Shown piece by piece: positions 27,492-36,368 of a DNA stretch of 64,000 nucleotides (its first letter is position 1; every line of letters begins with the position of its first letter). Below the pieces are notes generated by a model. It made no database searches and was not told the DNA's origin. It worked only from the letters and a program-made list of their open reading frames with translations. Made by a program: the position numbers and the translations under genes. The stretch spans positions 1,674,001-1,738,000 of the forward strand of contig NZ_BAABFV010000001.1 of the NCBI RefSeq assembly GCF_039541235.1, given 5' to 3'. This DNA comes from Kangiella marina (GTDB lineage: Bacteria; Pseudomonadota; Gammaproteobacteria; Enterobacterales; Kangiellaceae).

Positions 27492-28893
27492 ACTTAACGT
27501 TCTTGCGTAAAGTCATGGTTACGACCAATCCGCCGTCCGCGACATTGTCTGCTTGAATGGTTCCACCATTAACTTCGACTCCGCGCTTAGCAATAGTTAG
27601 TCCAAGCCCTGTGCCGCCAGAGCTGCGTTCACGCGCTTCGGTTGGTCTGTAGAAGGGCTCAAAGATTTTGTCGAGATGAGCCTCATCAATACCATGACCT
27701 TGATCGCTAATAACAATGCTAAATTTCGGGCCAAGGTCTTTAACGATGACCGAGACTTGAGTGTTATCCGGCGTGTGTCTGATGGCATTTCGAATAACAT
27801 TTTCCACAGAGCGAGCTAGCAGGTTGTAGTAACCTCTAAAGCTAATGATCGGACTGTCGTGCAGTACCACCTCTTTGTTATTGGCTGAGGCTTCAAATTG
27901 AGCGTCACTGATAATGACGTCTAATAAATCGTTAATCACAAAAGTATCAACTTGCTGATGTTGTTGTCCACGCTCTAGCGCTGCCACTTGTAGTAATTCA
28001 CCAATGAGCTCATCCAACCGTTCAACTTCGACTTCAATGCGCTCAATGTGGTTAGAACACTCTTTTTGACTATGCTTCTGCGCCAAGCTGGCTGCAATTT
28101 GCATTCGCGTAAGCGGTGAGCGTAGCTCGTGTGAAACGTCACTTAATAGCCGCTTTTGGGACATAATGATACGGTTGATGCGGTCTGCCATTAAGTCAAA
28201 ATCTTCCGCCAGATCGTGGAATTCATCGGAGCGCTTGCCAATGAAATCTTTTGCTCGAGCTTGCAAGTCTCCTTTAGCAATGGCTTTTGTCGCTTTTTGC
28301 AGCTGGTGGATTGGGCGCGTCAAATACCAAGCTAAGGCAAAACAGACGAAAAAGCTAATCCCTAAAACGGCGAGAATTTGCCAGATGCTGATCGAATGAA
28401 AAAACTCCGTGACCAAGGTGCTAAAGTGTTGCTGGCTTTTTTGTTTGATGAACAACAAATAATATTGGCCGCGACTGAAAACAATCTCTGGGCCAGAGTA
28501 AGAATAGTTGTTGATGGTGACGGTAGCGGGGCGGTTACGTTGTTTATAGTAGGCACTGAGCTGATAAATGACTTCAGGGACTTCTTTATCGGAAATTTCA
28601 TAACCTTGGTTATTGATAATAAAAGTGTTGGCCAGTTCTTTGTTGGTACCGCTGGGTTGGATCGGAAGCCCGTTTTGGTACTCCTCGATCACATGTTTTA
28701 ACTGAATGGTAATGGCGGTTTGGCGAAGGAGTTCAGATTCTTTGGCTTCAATCGGCACCAGTCTGGTATCTTGTGACGTCAGACTATAAAGAAAAATCAC
28801 ACTGATAAGGGTGAGCAGGGTTGCCAACCAAAACCATAAAAAGATTTTCCAAAAAAGATTGGGTTTAAGAAGCTTACGTATCGTGTGTAACAT
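27484..28893 (-). CDS. cpxA: CpxA-like sensor histidine kinase
   Basis: An envelope-stress-type sensor of 469 residues. Two membrane helices (about 15-35 and 165-185) flank a periplasmic domain of about 130 residues; then come a HAMP domain and a HisKA domain with the phospho-His in VSHELRSPLTRM. The ATPase domain shows the N box (NVIRNAIRHTP), G1 (DQGHGI) and G2 (GGTGLGL). I set the start at 28893 (MLHTIRKLLKP), overlapping the end of cpxR by 20 bases. The Cpx assignment rests on the paired regulator and motif style; another OmpR-class sensor is possible. Confidence 0.83.
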   Translation of the reverse strand: MLHTIRKLLKPNLFWKIFLWFWLATLLTLISVIFLYSLTSQDTRLVPIEAKESELLRQTAITIQLKHVIEEYQNGLPIQPSGTNKELANTFIINNQGYEISDKEVPEVIYQLSAYYKQRNRPATVTINNYSYSGPEIVFSRGQYYLLFIKQKSQQHFSTLVTEFFHSISIWQILAVLGISFFVCFALAWYLTRPIHQLQKATKAIAKGDLQARAKDFIGKRSDEFHDLAEDFDLMADRINRIIMSQKRLLSDVSHELRSPLTRMQIAASLAQKHSQKECSNHIERIEVEVERLDELIGELLQVAALERGQQHQQVDTFVINDLLDVIISDAQFEASANNKEVVLHDSPIISFRGYYNLLARSVENVIRNAIRHTPDNTQVSVIVKDLGPKFSIVISDQGHGIDEAHLDKIFEPFYRPTEARERSSGGTGLGLTIAKRGVEVNGGTIQADNVADGGLVVTMTLRKNVKSS

Positions 28894-29572
28894 ATTGATA
28901 GCCGACACCACGGACGGTTTTAATGCGTTCTTCGCCTTTAATGTCTGTGCCTAACTTTCGACGCAGGTTACTGATGTGCATATCAATACTTCGGTCGTAA
29001 GCTTCCAACGAGCGGCCTAAACATTTTTCAGACAGATCATCCCGCTTAACGAGCTCACCTGCTTGATTGGTCAATAAGTACAGAATATCGAATTCGGTGG
29101 CAGTTAATTTTACTGCTTCATTATTCACCAATGCTTCGCGCGAGCCAGGGTTGATGTATAGATCGTCAATATGAATGGAGCGAAGTTTTTTCTTTTTGCG
29201 GCTGTAGTCTGTTTCAGTACGACGTAAAATGGATCGAATGCGAGCGGTTAATTCTCTTGGATTGCATGGTTTACCAATATAATCATCAGCGCCCAATTCA
29301 AGACCAACGATGCGATCAATTTCATCGCCTCGTGCGGTCAACATAAGAATAGGAATTTGTGATTCTTTTCTAACTTCCTTTAGGACATCAAAGCCATTAA
29401 GATTAGGTAGCATGACGTCAAGTACCATCAGATCGAAGGTATCGTTTAAAATCAGCTTTGCCGCAGACTCCCCGTCGTGGGCTAGAGTGATATCGAAGCC
29501 CTCTTGCGACAGATACTCCTGTAGCAATTGACAAAGTTCGGTGTCGTCATCGGCAATTAATAATTTGACCAT
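28874..29572 (-). CDS. cpxR: CpxR-like response regulator
   Basis: An OmpR/PhoB-class regulator, 232 residues. The receiver has the acidic pocket (IADDD, 7-10), the phospho-acceptor Asp52 (MVLDVMLP) and a conserved Thr (LTARG). It has KPCNPRELTARIRSILRR, the CpxR-type KPxxxREL form, rather than the common KPF. The C-terminal winged helix spans about 130-230 (RSIDMHISNLRRKLG). It overlaps cpxA, so the pair is translationally coupled. A GTAAA-like repeat upstream (29679-29693) may be a self-control site. Confidence 0.85.
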   Translation of the reverse strand: MVKLLIADDDTELCQLLQEYLSQEGFDITLAHDGESAAKLILNDTFDLMVLDVMLPNLNGFDVLKEVRKESQIPILMLTARGDEIDRIVGLELGADDYIGKPCNPRELTARIRSILRRTETDYSRKKKKLRSIHIDDLYINPGSREALVNNEAVKLTATEFDILYLLTNQAGELVKRDDLSEKCLGRSLEAYDRSIDMHISNLRRKLGTDIKGEERIKTVRGVGYQYVTHDT

Positions 29573-29678
29573 ATCCTTCCTATTGTAATGACCGGACTAT
29601 TGAATTGATGTGAAACAATTAGTTATTTGAATATTACCACGAGGTCATGGCGACAAATGTAAAGAATGGTCAGTAGCC

Positions 29679-29693
29679 TTTACATATCTTTTC
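29679..29693 (-). promoter_or_regulatory. Candidate CpxR binding site upstream of cpxR
   Basis: On the - strand the sequence reads GAAAA-GATAT-GTAAA, one mismatch from the established E. coli consensus GTAAA-N5-GTAAA. It lies about 107-121 bases before the cpxR start and overlaps one arm of a perfect 8-base inverted repeat (ATGTAAAG/CTTTACAT). Autoregulation is known for E. coli cpxRA; here it is inferred. Confidence 0.4.
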
Positions 29694-29737
29694 TTAGTTT
29701 TTACTTATACCCACAATATTCTAACACTATTTTCAGG

Positions 29738-29882
29738 TATAGTTTTAAGTAAGCGCTGGTAATCAGTAACTACCCCTTAGTGATTCTAGCCTTTGTATGA
29801 ATTCTCTCCTTGAACAGACTACCCCTGTGAAATTCATACCTCTAGTGAGCAGGGCCAGTTATGATGCTGGCCCTGTTTTTTT
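29738..29882 (+). ncRNA. Candidate small RNA with own terminator
   Basis: No coding sequence precedes the terminator at 29850-29882 on this strand, so it needs another transcript. Upstream is a perfect 9-base stem, GTATGAATT (29795-29803) with AATTCATAC (29831-29839), closing over a 27-base loop that holds the pyrimidine-rich CTCTCCTTG, a sequence able to pair with ribosome-binding sites. TATAGT at 29738 could be a -10 element, but no good -35 was found, so the 5' end is a guess. The hairpin, unpaired spacer and Rho-independent terminator make a common Hfq-type sRNA layout. Confidence 0.4.
29850..29882 (+). terminator. Strong intrinsic terminator without an upstream gene
   Basis: CAGGGCCAG-TTATGATG-CTGGCCCTG is a 9-base perfect GC-rich stem followed by seven T residues. 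It is oriented to stop + strand transcription, yet the nearest gene upstream on that strand ends at 27491, and the cpx genes between run the other way. Confidence 0.88.
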
Positions 29883-29941
29883 ATGGGCTGCTGCAAACTC
29901 CAACTTTTCTGCTATGATGGCCATACCTGAAGGATGCTTTC

Positions 29942-30826
29942 TTGAATGAGTCAATGAATCGCTATAACAATGATTTAGATTGGATGCTACATTCGCCAGA
30001 GCTACTGGCCTTAACCCACCACATGAGTACGGATGAGTTGATGAGCCGTATGCGGGTTTCTGACGACTTTATTTATGAAGATACGCACCGTCTGGGGGTT
30101 TATTTTGAACAGTTATGGCAGCATTTAACGCGTCATTGCGACAGCTTAGAAGTGATTCATCACAACCTTCAAGTGATCATTAATAAGCACACTTTTGGCG
30201 AGTTTGACTCTTTACTGCACGACAAGGTACTCAACAGTAATCTGCATTGTGAGCTGGCTGTTAAGTTTTATTTGCAAATTGGAACTGGTGATCAATTGAG
30301 TCACTGGGTTGGGCCTAACTTGCGAGACCGTTTCGATCACAAACATCAGCGTTTATTCGAGCATCAGCTGGCTCTATCCAAAGACGCGACCATAAAGCAG
30401 TGGCTAAGAGATCAAGAAATCACGGTCGATAGCGTCAAGGTGTTGACCCGTGGTCGCTTATTTTATCCATTGGATAGTTTCATGCAGGAAGATTTTAAAT
30501 TTCCGCGTGAGATCAACCCCGAACACCTCAAAGGTTTTTGGACGACCTGGGAAGAGTTTGCTCACTTACAACTCAGTTCGAGTATCGACTGGTTTCTATT
30601 ACCTAAGAAATACTGGCTTGCGGCTGTTAATGAAGAAGAGGCTGCTGAGTTGACTCCTTTGGATGAGAAAGCGATTTTAGTGCATGGCCATAACGAGCGT
30701 TACGAGTTTCAGCGCGTCCAACAAGTGGTTGGTGTGCGCCAAGGAGAAGAAATTATGCGCGGCTTTGTCGTGACTACCGATTGGTTAAAGAAAGCTAAAG
30801 CCCGAGTGCTACGAGCGTCAGACTAA
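29942..30826 (+). CDS. DUF1853 family protein
   Basis: A 294-residue cytosolic protein of the DUF1853 family, function unknown. Family features include LDWMLHSPELL near the N terminus, LGVYFEQLWQHLTR (about 50-63), HCELAVKFYLQ and HWVGPNLRDRF in the middle, and GRLFYP at about 172. The HxELAVKF-type acidic pattern is reminiscent of a nuclease-like core, but I would not assign activity. The TTG start is preferred because AAGGA ends seven bases upstream; an in-frame ATG exists four codons later. It is convergent with acs. Confidence 0.8.
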   Translation: MNESMNRYNNDLDWMLHSPELLALTHHMSTDELMSRMRVSDDFIYEDTHRLGVYFEQLWQHLTRHCDSLEVIHHNLQVIINKHTFGEFDSLLHDKVLNSNLHCELAVKFYLQIGTGDQLSHWVGPNLRDRFDHKHQRLFEHQLALSKDATIKQWLRDQEITVDSVKVLTRGRLFYPLDSFMQEDFKFPREINPEHLKGFWTTWEEFAHLQLSSSIDWFLLPKKYWLAAVNEEEAAELTPLDEKAILVHGHNERYEFQRVQQVVGVRQGEEIMRGFVVTTDWLKKAKARVLRASD

Positions 30827-30827
30827 A

Positions 30828-30850
30828 GCTTTCTCTATCATAGGGAGAGC
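30828..30850. terminator. Hairpin between convergent DUF1853 and acs genes
   Basis: GCTTTCTCTA-TCA-TAGGGAGAGC forms a 10-base stem with two G-T pairs between stops at 30826 and 30852. T-runs are short on both sides, so termination strength is uncertain. Confidence 0.5.
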
Positions 30851-30851
30851 G

Positions 30852-32783
30852 TTATAGCTTTTCTTTGATCAGTTTTTCGACCACTGCAGGCTCTGCTAAG
30901 GTCGATGTGTCGCCAATGTTTTCGATATCGTCTTCAGCAATTTTCCGTAAAATTCGACGCATGATCTTGCCAGAGCGTGTTTTTGGCAAATCATCAGCGA
31001 ACTGCAACTTATCTGGTTTGGCGATGGGGCCGATTTCTTTAGCGACATGAGCAATCAGTTCTTTTTGGAGTTCGTCAGACGCTGTTCTGCCTTTCATCAG
31101 GTTGACGTAAACGTAGATACCTTGCCCTTTAATATCATGCGGGTAACCGACGACCGCTGCTTCTGCAACATCAGGATGAAGCACTAAAGCGCTTTCTATT
31201 TCGGCAGTGCCCATTCGGTGCCCGGAAACATTAAGTACGTCATCCATGCGCCCAGTAATCCAGTAAAAACCATCACCATCACGTTGCGCGCCATCTCCAG
31301 AGAAATAGTATCCTGGGAACTGTGAAAAATAGGTGTCATAAAAGCGCTGATGATCACCCCACACCGAGCGCATTTGTCCCGGCCACGAATGTTTCATAAC
31401 CAAACTGCCACTAGCCGCACCGTCTTGCTCGTTGGCGTCGGTATCGAGTAATGCTGGCTGGATTCCGAAGAATGGTCGCGTCGCTGAGCCTGGTTTGAGC
31501 GCTGTTGCGCCGGGTAATGGCGAAATCATGATTCCGCCGGTTTCCGTTTGCCACCAGGTATCTACGATTGGGCAGCGTTTTTCGCCAACAACATTGTAGT
31601 ACCATTCCCAAGCTTCTGGGTTAATCGGCTCACCAACCGTACCCAGAATGCGCAACGATTGACGTGAAGTTTTAGTCACTGCCTCGTCACCGCCCGCCAT
31701 CAATGCACGAATTGCGGTTGGTGCGGTGTAGAAAATACTGACTTTATGTTTATCAACAATGTCCCAAAAACGCGAAGCATTAGGGTAGTTGGGCACGCCT
31801 TCAAACATTACAGTGGTGGCGCCATTGGCTAATGGGCCATAAAAAATATAAGAGTGGCCGGTGATCCAGCCTGCATCGGCAGTACACCAATAAATATCAC
31901 CATCATGGTAATCAAAAATGTATTGATGGGTCATGGCGGTGTAAAGCAGGTAGCCCCCCGTGGTGTGCATCACACCTTTGGGCTGGCCGGTAGAGCCTGA
32001 GGTATAAAGAATAAACAGCGGATCTTCAGCGTCCATCACTTCCGGTGAGCACTCTGTTTCCATATCCTTTTTGAATTCGTTGTAATCGACGTCACGCTCA
32101 TTATCCCACGCGGTTTCATTGCCCTGACTTTTAACCACCATTACCGTGTGAACATTCGGGCAACCGGCCAGTGCCTCGTCGGCATTGGCTTTGAGAGGCA
32201 CTTGCTTGCCCCCTCTAACGCCAGCATCAGCCGTGACCAGTACCTGACAGTCGCTATCGAGTATTCGGCTTTTTAGGGCTTCCGGCGAAAAACCACCGAA
32301 GACAACTGAATGGATCGCACCAATTCTGGCGCAAGCTAACATGGCATAACCCACCTCAGGAATCATCGGCATGTAAATGCAGACCCGGTCGCCTTTTTTG
32401 ACGCCGCGAGCTTTTAGAGCGTTTGCAAAACGGCACACCTCATCGTGCAGTTCTTGGAAGCTTATGTAGCGTTGTTGGTTCGGCTCGTCCCCTTCCCAAA
32501 TAATGGCCGTGTGATCAGCTTTATCCTTGAGGTGGCGGTCAATGCAATTATAAGACGCATTTAATTTGCCACCTTCGAACCAGTTAATGTCAGCTTTATG
32601 ATAATCGACACGACTCACGGTATCCCATGGCTCAAACCAGTCAATAAACTGATGTGCCATGCGTGACCAAAATTTATCAGGATCTTGAACCGACTGTTGA
32701 TACATGCGGTGATAAGTATCCTCATCAACATGGGGGGGATGCTGAGGATTTTTGATAATGGGATAGGTTTTCGCCTCTGACAT
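30852..32783 (-). CDS. acs: Acetyl-CoA synthetase
   Basis: Makes acetyl-CoA from acetate, CoA and ATP through acetyl-AMP. The 643-residue form starting at 32783 ([13 protein letters not shown]) has AAGGAGTC upstream; an upstream in-frame extension is rejected. Landmarks are the P-loop-like [28 protein letters not shown] for acetate-pocket recognition, and the hinge region. The C-terminal [11 protein letters not shown] carries Lys606, the lysine known to be acetylated by Pat-type enzymes and reactivated by sirtuins. It is apparently monocistronic, and no regulatory element was recognised upstream. Confidence 0.97.
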   Translation of the reverse strand: MSEAKTYPIIKNPQHPPHVDEDTYHRMYQQSVQDPDKFWSRMAHQFIDWFEPWDTVSRVDYHKADINWFEGGKLNASYNCIDRHLKDKADHTAIIWEGDEPNQQRYISFQELHDEVCRFANALKARGVKKGDRVCIYMPMIPEVGYAMLACARIGAIHSVVFGGFSPEALKSRILDSDCQVLVTADAGVRGGKQVPLKANADEALAGCPNVHTVMVVKSQGNETAWDNERDVDYNEFKKDMETECSPEVMDAEDPLFILYTSGSTGQPKGVMHTTGGYLLYTAMTHQYIFDYHDGDIYWCTADAGWITGHSYIFYGPLANGATTVMFEGVPNYPNASRFWDIVDKHKVSIFYTAPTAIRALMAGGDEAVTKTSRQSLRILGTVGEPINPEAWEWYYNVVGEKRCPIVDTWWQTETGGIMISPLPGATALKPGSATRPFFGIQPALLDTDANEQDGAASGSLVMKHSWPGQMRSVWGDHQRFYDTYFSQFPGYYFSGDGAQRDGDGFYWITGRMDDVLNVSGHRMGTAEIESALVLHPDVAEAAVVGYPHDIKGQGIYVYVNLMKGRTASDELQKELIAHVAKEIGPIAKPDKLQFADDLPKTRSGKIMRRILRKIAEDDIENIGDTSTLAEPAVVEKLIKEKL

Positions 32784-32872
32784 TGCTGACTCCTTCGGAC
32801 CAATCTTTTTTATACTTTTGGCGTAAATCAAAGTCTCAGCATAAACCAAATTAGGAGAGATTGAAATTGTAA

Positions 32873-33502
32873 CTATCGGTTGTATTCGTTAGGGTCCCAT
32901 GCTTTTATTGGATAGCCTTTAGTGCATAACCTTTCGTTTAAAAGCTTGTATTTTGTTGAGTAATACACTTGAATCGCGTTGTTGTTGCTAATTGAATGAA
33001 GCTCATCGCAGTAGTTACGCAGTTTTTTTAGCTCTCTACATAGTTTTACGGCAGTAATAATTAGCTTAATGGTTTTATCTTTTAAAAGCTCTTGAAGCTT
33101 AAGTTCTTGTTCATTGGCAAAGCTATCAAGCTTAGAATAGTCAGGTATTATATACTGCCATGCTGGTAATGGATCAGAGATTAAAACTTCAGAAAGGTTG
33201 GACTCATCACCATTGATTGTAATTTGTATGTTGTTCAAAATAATTTGAATATCAGAGTCTATTTTTTCTAGTGACTGTATTAGCGAAGATTGGCTGATTT
33301 GATTTTTTAAGTTTTGTAATTGTGTATTAGTTTGATTATTCGATGCTCTTATTTGCCAAATAGCAAGCAGTATGGCTATGGGTGATAAGACACCAGCGGC
33401 ATAAGAGTTATAAGTAGATAGAAAGCTTAGTTCAATAAAGAAAGGTAGACAAAGCAAAGCTAATATTATTAGTACTACGATAATTATTGATTTAAGATTC
33501 AT
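32873..33502 (-). CDS. Hypothetical two-helix membrane protein, AT-rich
   Basis: I do not recognise this 209-residue protein. It starts with two hydrophobic helices (about 5-22 and 32-50), then an extended, mostly helical cytosolic or periplasmic region rich in Gln/Asn/Ile/Lys ([19 protein letters not shown] may form a coiled coil). A Lys/Tyr-rich C-terminal half follows. Its base composition is clearly more AT-rich than that of panC or acs, suggesting transfer. The start ATG overlaps the panC stop (ATGA), so it is coupled to the pan operon. Similar membrane-plus-coiled-coil orphans occur in defence islands, but nothing here supports such a role. Confidence 0.65.
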   Translation of the reverse strand: MNLKSIIIVVLIILALLCLPFFIELSFLSTYNSYAAGVLSPIAILLAIWQIRASNNQTNTQLQNLKNQISQSSLIQSLEKIDSDIQIILNNIQITINGDESNLSEVLISDPLPAWQYIIPDYSKLDSFANEQELKLQELLKDKTIKLIITAVKLCRELKKLRNYCDELHSISNNNAIQVYYSTKYKLLNERLCTKGYPIKAWDPNEYNR

Positions 33503-34362
33503 AATTGGACTGTTAAGTTGTCGATGAGGCGAACCTTGCCTAAAAACGCTGCCGCTAAGATCACCAGATCGGTATCGCTGGTTTCTGCGACTTTGAGGCT
33601 GTCAGCTTGGCTGATGTTGAAGTAGTCAACACGAAAGCCTTGGTCGGTTAATTGCTGCGCGGCGTTTTGTTCGACTAAGTCAAAGCTTAAAGCGTGCTCT
33701 TCCAGTTGTTTTTTGGCCCATTGCAAAGTGCGGTAAATGGCGGCGGCTTGATCCTTTTCTTCTTGAGATAAGTAACCATTGCGCGAGCTCATGGCCAGGC
33801 CGTTATCTTCGCGCAAAATAGGTGCACCGATGATCTCTACGGGAATGTTTAGATCTTTCACCATGCGGCGAATAATCGCTAGCTGTTGGAAGTCCTTTTG
33901 ACCAAAGACTGCAACGTCGGGGCGTACCATATTGAACAGTTTACTGACGATAGTGGTGACGCCGTCAAAGTGGCCGGGTCTGGATGCGCCGCAATGATTT
34001 TTGCCAAGCTCATCGACGTGAACTCGGGTTAGATTGGGTCGCGCTTTGTTTTGTGCAAAGCCGGGATAAACCTCTTCGACGTTCGGCGCGAAAACGATGT
34101 CGGCTTGTTGGCTTTTTAATTGCTCGCAGTCGTTGTCAAAAGTTCTCGGGTAGGAGTCAAAATCTTCATTAGGCCCAAACTGGGTGGGATTGACGAAAAT
34201 ACTGACCACGATCACGTCGGATAGCGTTTTGGCTTTTTCGACCAGACTCAAGTGCCCTTGATGGAGATTGCCCATAGTCGGGACGAAACCAATGCGATTC
34301 CCGCTTTTGCGGTGTGCTATAAGCGCCTTTTGTAGCTCGTCAATGGTGTTAACGATAATCAT
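33499..34362 (-). CDS. panC: Pantothenate synthetase
   Basis: Condenses pantoate and beta-alanine using ATP. The 287-residue protein shows the nucleotidyltransferase HxGH motif (H34-Q-G-H37 in MGNLHQGHLSL), the GQKDFQQ and RPGHFDGVTTIVSKLF segments, and the KMSKS-equivalent MSSRN. It lies 14 bases after panB in the same direction. Its end overlaps the next orphan gene by four bases. panD, which would provide beta-alanine, is not in the window. Confidence 0.96.
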   Translation of the reverse strand: MIIVNTIDELQKALIAHRKSGNRIGFVPTMGNLHQGHLSLVEKAKTLSDVIVVSIFVNPTQFGPNEDFDSYPRTFDNDCEQLKSQQADIVFAPNVEEVYPGFAQNKARPNLTRVHVDELGKNHCGASRPGHFDGVTTIVSKLFNMVRPDVAVFGQKDFQQLAIIRRMVKDLNIPVEIIGAPILREDNGLAMSSRNGYLSQEEKDQAAAIYRTLQWAKKQLEEHALSFDLVEQNAAQQLTDQGFRVDYFNISQADSLKVAETSDTDLVILAAAFLGKVRLIDNLTVQL

Positions 34363-34376
34363 GATAGGAGATTCAC

Positions 34377-35171
34377 TTAATCAAAAGAGTGCTCTGCGGC
34401 TGGGAATGTTTTCGACTTAACGTCATCATGGTACAGCTGGATCGCTGCTTTGATGTCACCCTTAGCATCAGCCATAAAATTGCGCACAAATTTGGCTTGA
34501 AACGGTGAAATCCCCAACATGTCGTGCAGAACCAAGACTTGGCCATCAACATCAACGCCTGCGCCGATACCCATCACTGGAATAGACAGCGCTTCAGTAA
34601 TCTGTTTGGCCAAATCGCTCGGGACACATTCCAGCACCAGCATTCGAGCCCCTGCGGCTTCAAGACTTTTGGCGTCATCGAGCATGGCTTGTGCAGTCGC
34701 GTCATCACGGCCTTGTACCTTAAAGCCGCCTAGCGCATCGACCGATTGTGGCGTTAGCCCTAAGTGAGTACAGACTGGAATACCTCGCTCAGTCAGGCCG
34801 CGAATCGTATCCAGTAACCAAGCACCGCCTTCGAGTTTGACCATCTGCGCGCCAGCTTGCATGATGCGGCGAGCCGTGTCGTAGGCTTCCTCTGGTGTGC
34901 TATAAGTCATGTAAGGCATGTCACCAATGATCAGGCAGTTCTTATTGCCGCGTGATACGCATTCGATATGGTATTCCATTTGCTCCAGCGTCACTGGGAC
35001 GGTGGTTTGCTGACCTTGAATGACATTGCCGAGTGAATCGCCAACCAAAATGGTATCAATACCAACCTCCGACATAACGCTGGCAAAAGTCGCGTCGTAA
35101 GCCGTTAAGCAGGTGAATTTTTCGCCGGCGGCTTTGAGCTTTTCAATGTGACTAATACTCGTGAATTTCAT
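34377..35171 (-). CDS. panB: 3-methyl-2-oxobutanoate hydroxymethyltransferase
   Basis: Transfers a hydroxymethyl group from methylene-THF to 2-oxoisovalerate, the first pantothenate step. The 264-residue protein has the expected (beta-alpha)8 landmarks: LTAYDATFAS, VGDSLGNVIQGQ and GDMPYMTY near the N-terminal half, and IGIGAG-type sequence (MGIGAGVDVDGQVLV) later. It forms an operon with dck upstream (24 bases) and panC downstream. Confidence 0.96.
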   Translation of the reverse strand: MKFTSISHIEKLKAAGEKFTCLTAYDATFASVMSEVGIDTILVGDSLGNVIQGQQTTVPVTLEQMEYHIECVSRGNKNCLIIGDMPYMTYSTPEEAYDTARRIMQAGAQMVKLEGGAWLLDTIRGLTERGIPVCTHLGLTPQSVDALGGFKVQGRDDATAQAMLDDAKSLEAAGARMLVLECVPSDLAKQITEALSIPVMGIGAGVDVDGQVLVLHDMLGISPFQAKFVRNFMADAKGDIKAAIQLYHDDVKSKTFPAAEHSFD

Positions 35172-35195
35172 CAGAATTCTCTGTTATTTCTTCAA

Positions 35196-35846
35196 TTAAA
35201 CTGCTGGATGAGGGTTAAAATAATTTCGCCCAGAGTCTGTCGTGTGGATCTGCTCCAACAGCATTTCAAAATCTTTTTCGTTTTCCACTAAATCAATGCC
35301 TGAAGCATTCACGATCAGCAGTGGTGATTCGTGATAATAGTAGAAAAAATCCGTATACGCATCGCAAATGGTTTGCAGATACTCTTGGCTTATCGGTGCT
35401 TCTTCTCGACGCCCACGCTTTTTGATGCGATCTGAAAGTACTGATACTGGAGCTTGTAAGTAAATGACCAGATCCGGTTTCGGCGCATCAATCGTGAGAT
35501 TGTCGTAGACCTGCTCATACAAGCGGAGTTCTTCTTCATCCAGTGTCGAGCGAGCAAATAAACGGTCTTTATCCATCAAATAGTCTGCCACACGAAGCGG
35601 TGTGAACATATCCGACTGGCGCACTTCTTGCAGTTGGCGTGCGCGCTGAAATAAAAAGTACAGCTGAGTCGGTAGCGCTCCCGCTTTGGGATCTTGATAA
35701 AAACGCTCTAAAAAGGGATTTTCTTCAGCTTCTTCAAGAATGAGTTCACTGCCAAGCACTTCGGATAACTTACGAGCTAGAGTGGTTTTTCCAACCCCGA
35801 TAGGCCCTTCAACCGCAATAAAGTTATGTGGAATCTTGATGTTCAT
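35196..35846 (-). CDS. Deoxynucleoside kinase (dCK/dGK family)
   Basis: A 216-residue P-loop kinase that phosphorylates deoxynucleosides using ATP. The Walker A GPIGVGKT is at residues 14-21, and the lid/LID-type arginines lie in DRIKKRGRREE (about 133-143). The DRLFARSTLDEEE segment corresponds to the family ERS/DR-type loop. Substrate choice (dA, dG or dC) cannot be read from sequence. Deoxynucleoside kinase genes between folK and panB are common in gammaproteobacteria, so the position supports the call. 16 bases separate it from folK. Confidence 0.88.
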   Translation of the reverse strand: MNIKIPHNFIAVEGPIGVGKTTLARKLSEVLGSELILEEAEENPFLERFYQDPKAGALPTQLYFLFQRARQLQEVRQSDMFTPLRVADYLMDKDRLFARSTLDEEELRLYEQVYDNLTIDAPKPDLVIYLQAPVSVLSDRIKKRGRREEAPISQEYLQTICDAYTDFFYYYHESPLLIVNASGIDLVENEKDFEMLLEQIHTTDSGRNYFNPHPAV

Positions 35847-35862
35847 ACTGACTCAGGGTCTC

Positions 35863-36360
35863 CTAGTCTTTTATCGTTATCTTTTCTAACTGGTAATGCT
35901 CACACTGCTGCAGTGCTTTGTCGATGTGTTCGCCATCGGGAAAGGTCAGCTCAGGGCTGATTTCAGCCAATGGCAGCAACACAAAGTCGCGTTGTTTGGC
36001 GCCATAGTGTGGCAGAGTTAATCGCTCTGTCTGCATGATTGTATGATCGTAGAGCACAATATCCAAATCAATTGTGCGCGCCCCCCAGTGTTCATGTCGA
36101 ACTCGACCTTGTTGTTTTTCAATAGCTTGTAGCCTATCCAGAAGCTCAAGAGGCTCAAGATGGGTATGTACTTTGCAGACCGCGTTAACGAAGGATGGTT
36201 GATCTTGTGGCCCCATAGGAGCGCTTTGGTAAAAGCTGGAATAGGCCAGAAGGTAGCTCAGAGGGAGTTGATCAATCGCTAACAAGGCCGCTTTAATTTG
36301 TTCAAGCGGTTGATGTAAATTACTGCCCAGAGCGATATAGCTAACGACTGGCTGCTGCAT
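35863..36360 (-). CDS. folK: HPPK (6-hydroxymethyl-7,8-dihydropterin pyrophosphokinase)
   Basis: Catalyses pyrophosphate transfer from ATP to 6-hydroxymethyl-dihydropterin in folate synthesis. The 165-residue protein begins with the family sequence YIALGSNLHQP and has SSFYQSAPMGPQDQPSFVNAV and RVRHEHWGARTIDLDIVLYD (the Mg-binding Asp pair DLD). It lies eight bases after pcnB, the ubiquitous pcnB-folK pair. Folate coupling with panB, which uses methylene-THF, is a plausible reason for the operon. Confidence 0.96.
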   Translation of the reverse strand: MQQPVVSYIALGSNLHQPLEQIKAALLAIDQLPLSYLLAYSSFYQSAPMGPQDQPSFVNAVCKVHTHLEPLELLDRLQAIEKQQGRVRHEHWGARTIDLDIVLYDHTIMQTERLTLPHYGAKQRDFVLLPLAEISPELTFPDGEHIDKALQQCEHYQLEKITIKD

Positions 36361-36368
36361 TTTAAATC

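Larger units (their letters stand above)
29573..29941. other. Intergenic region between cpxR and the DUF1853 gene
   Basis: This 369-base region between divergent genes contains no credible protein gene. It holds a candidate CpxR box for cpxR, an ATGTAAAG/CTTTACAT inverted repeat (29657-29664 and 29678-29685), and, on the + strand, a structured stretch ending in a strong intrinsic terminator (29850-29882) that no known gene uses. The remainder serves as the leader of the DUF1853 gene. Confidence 0.6.
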
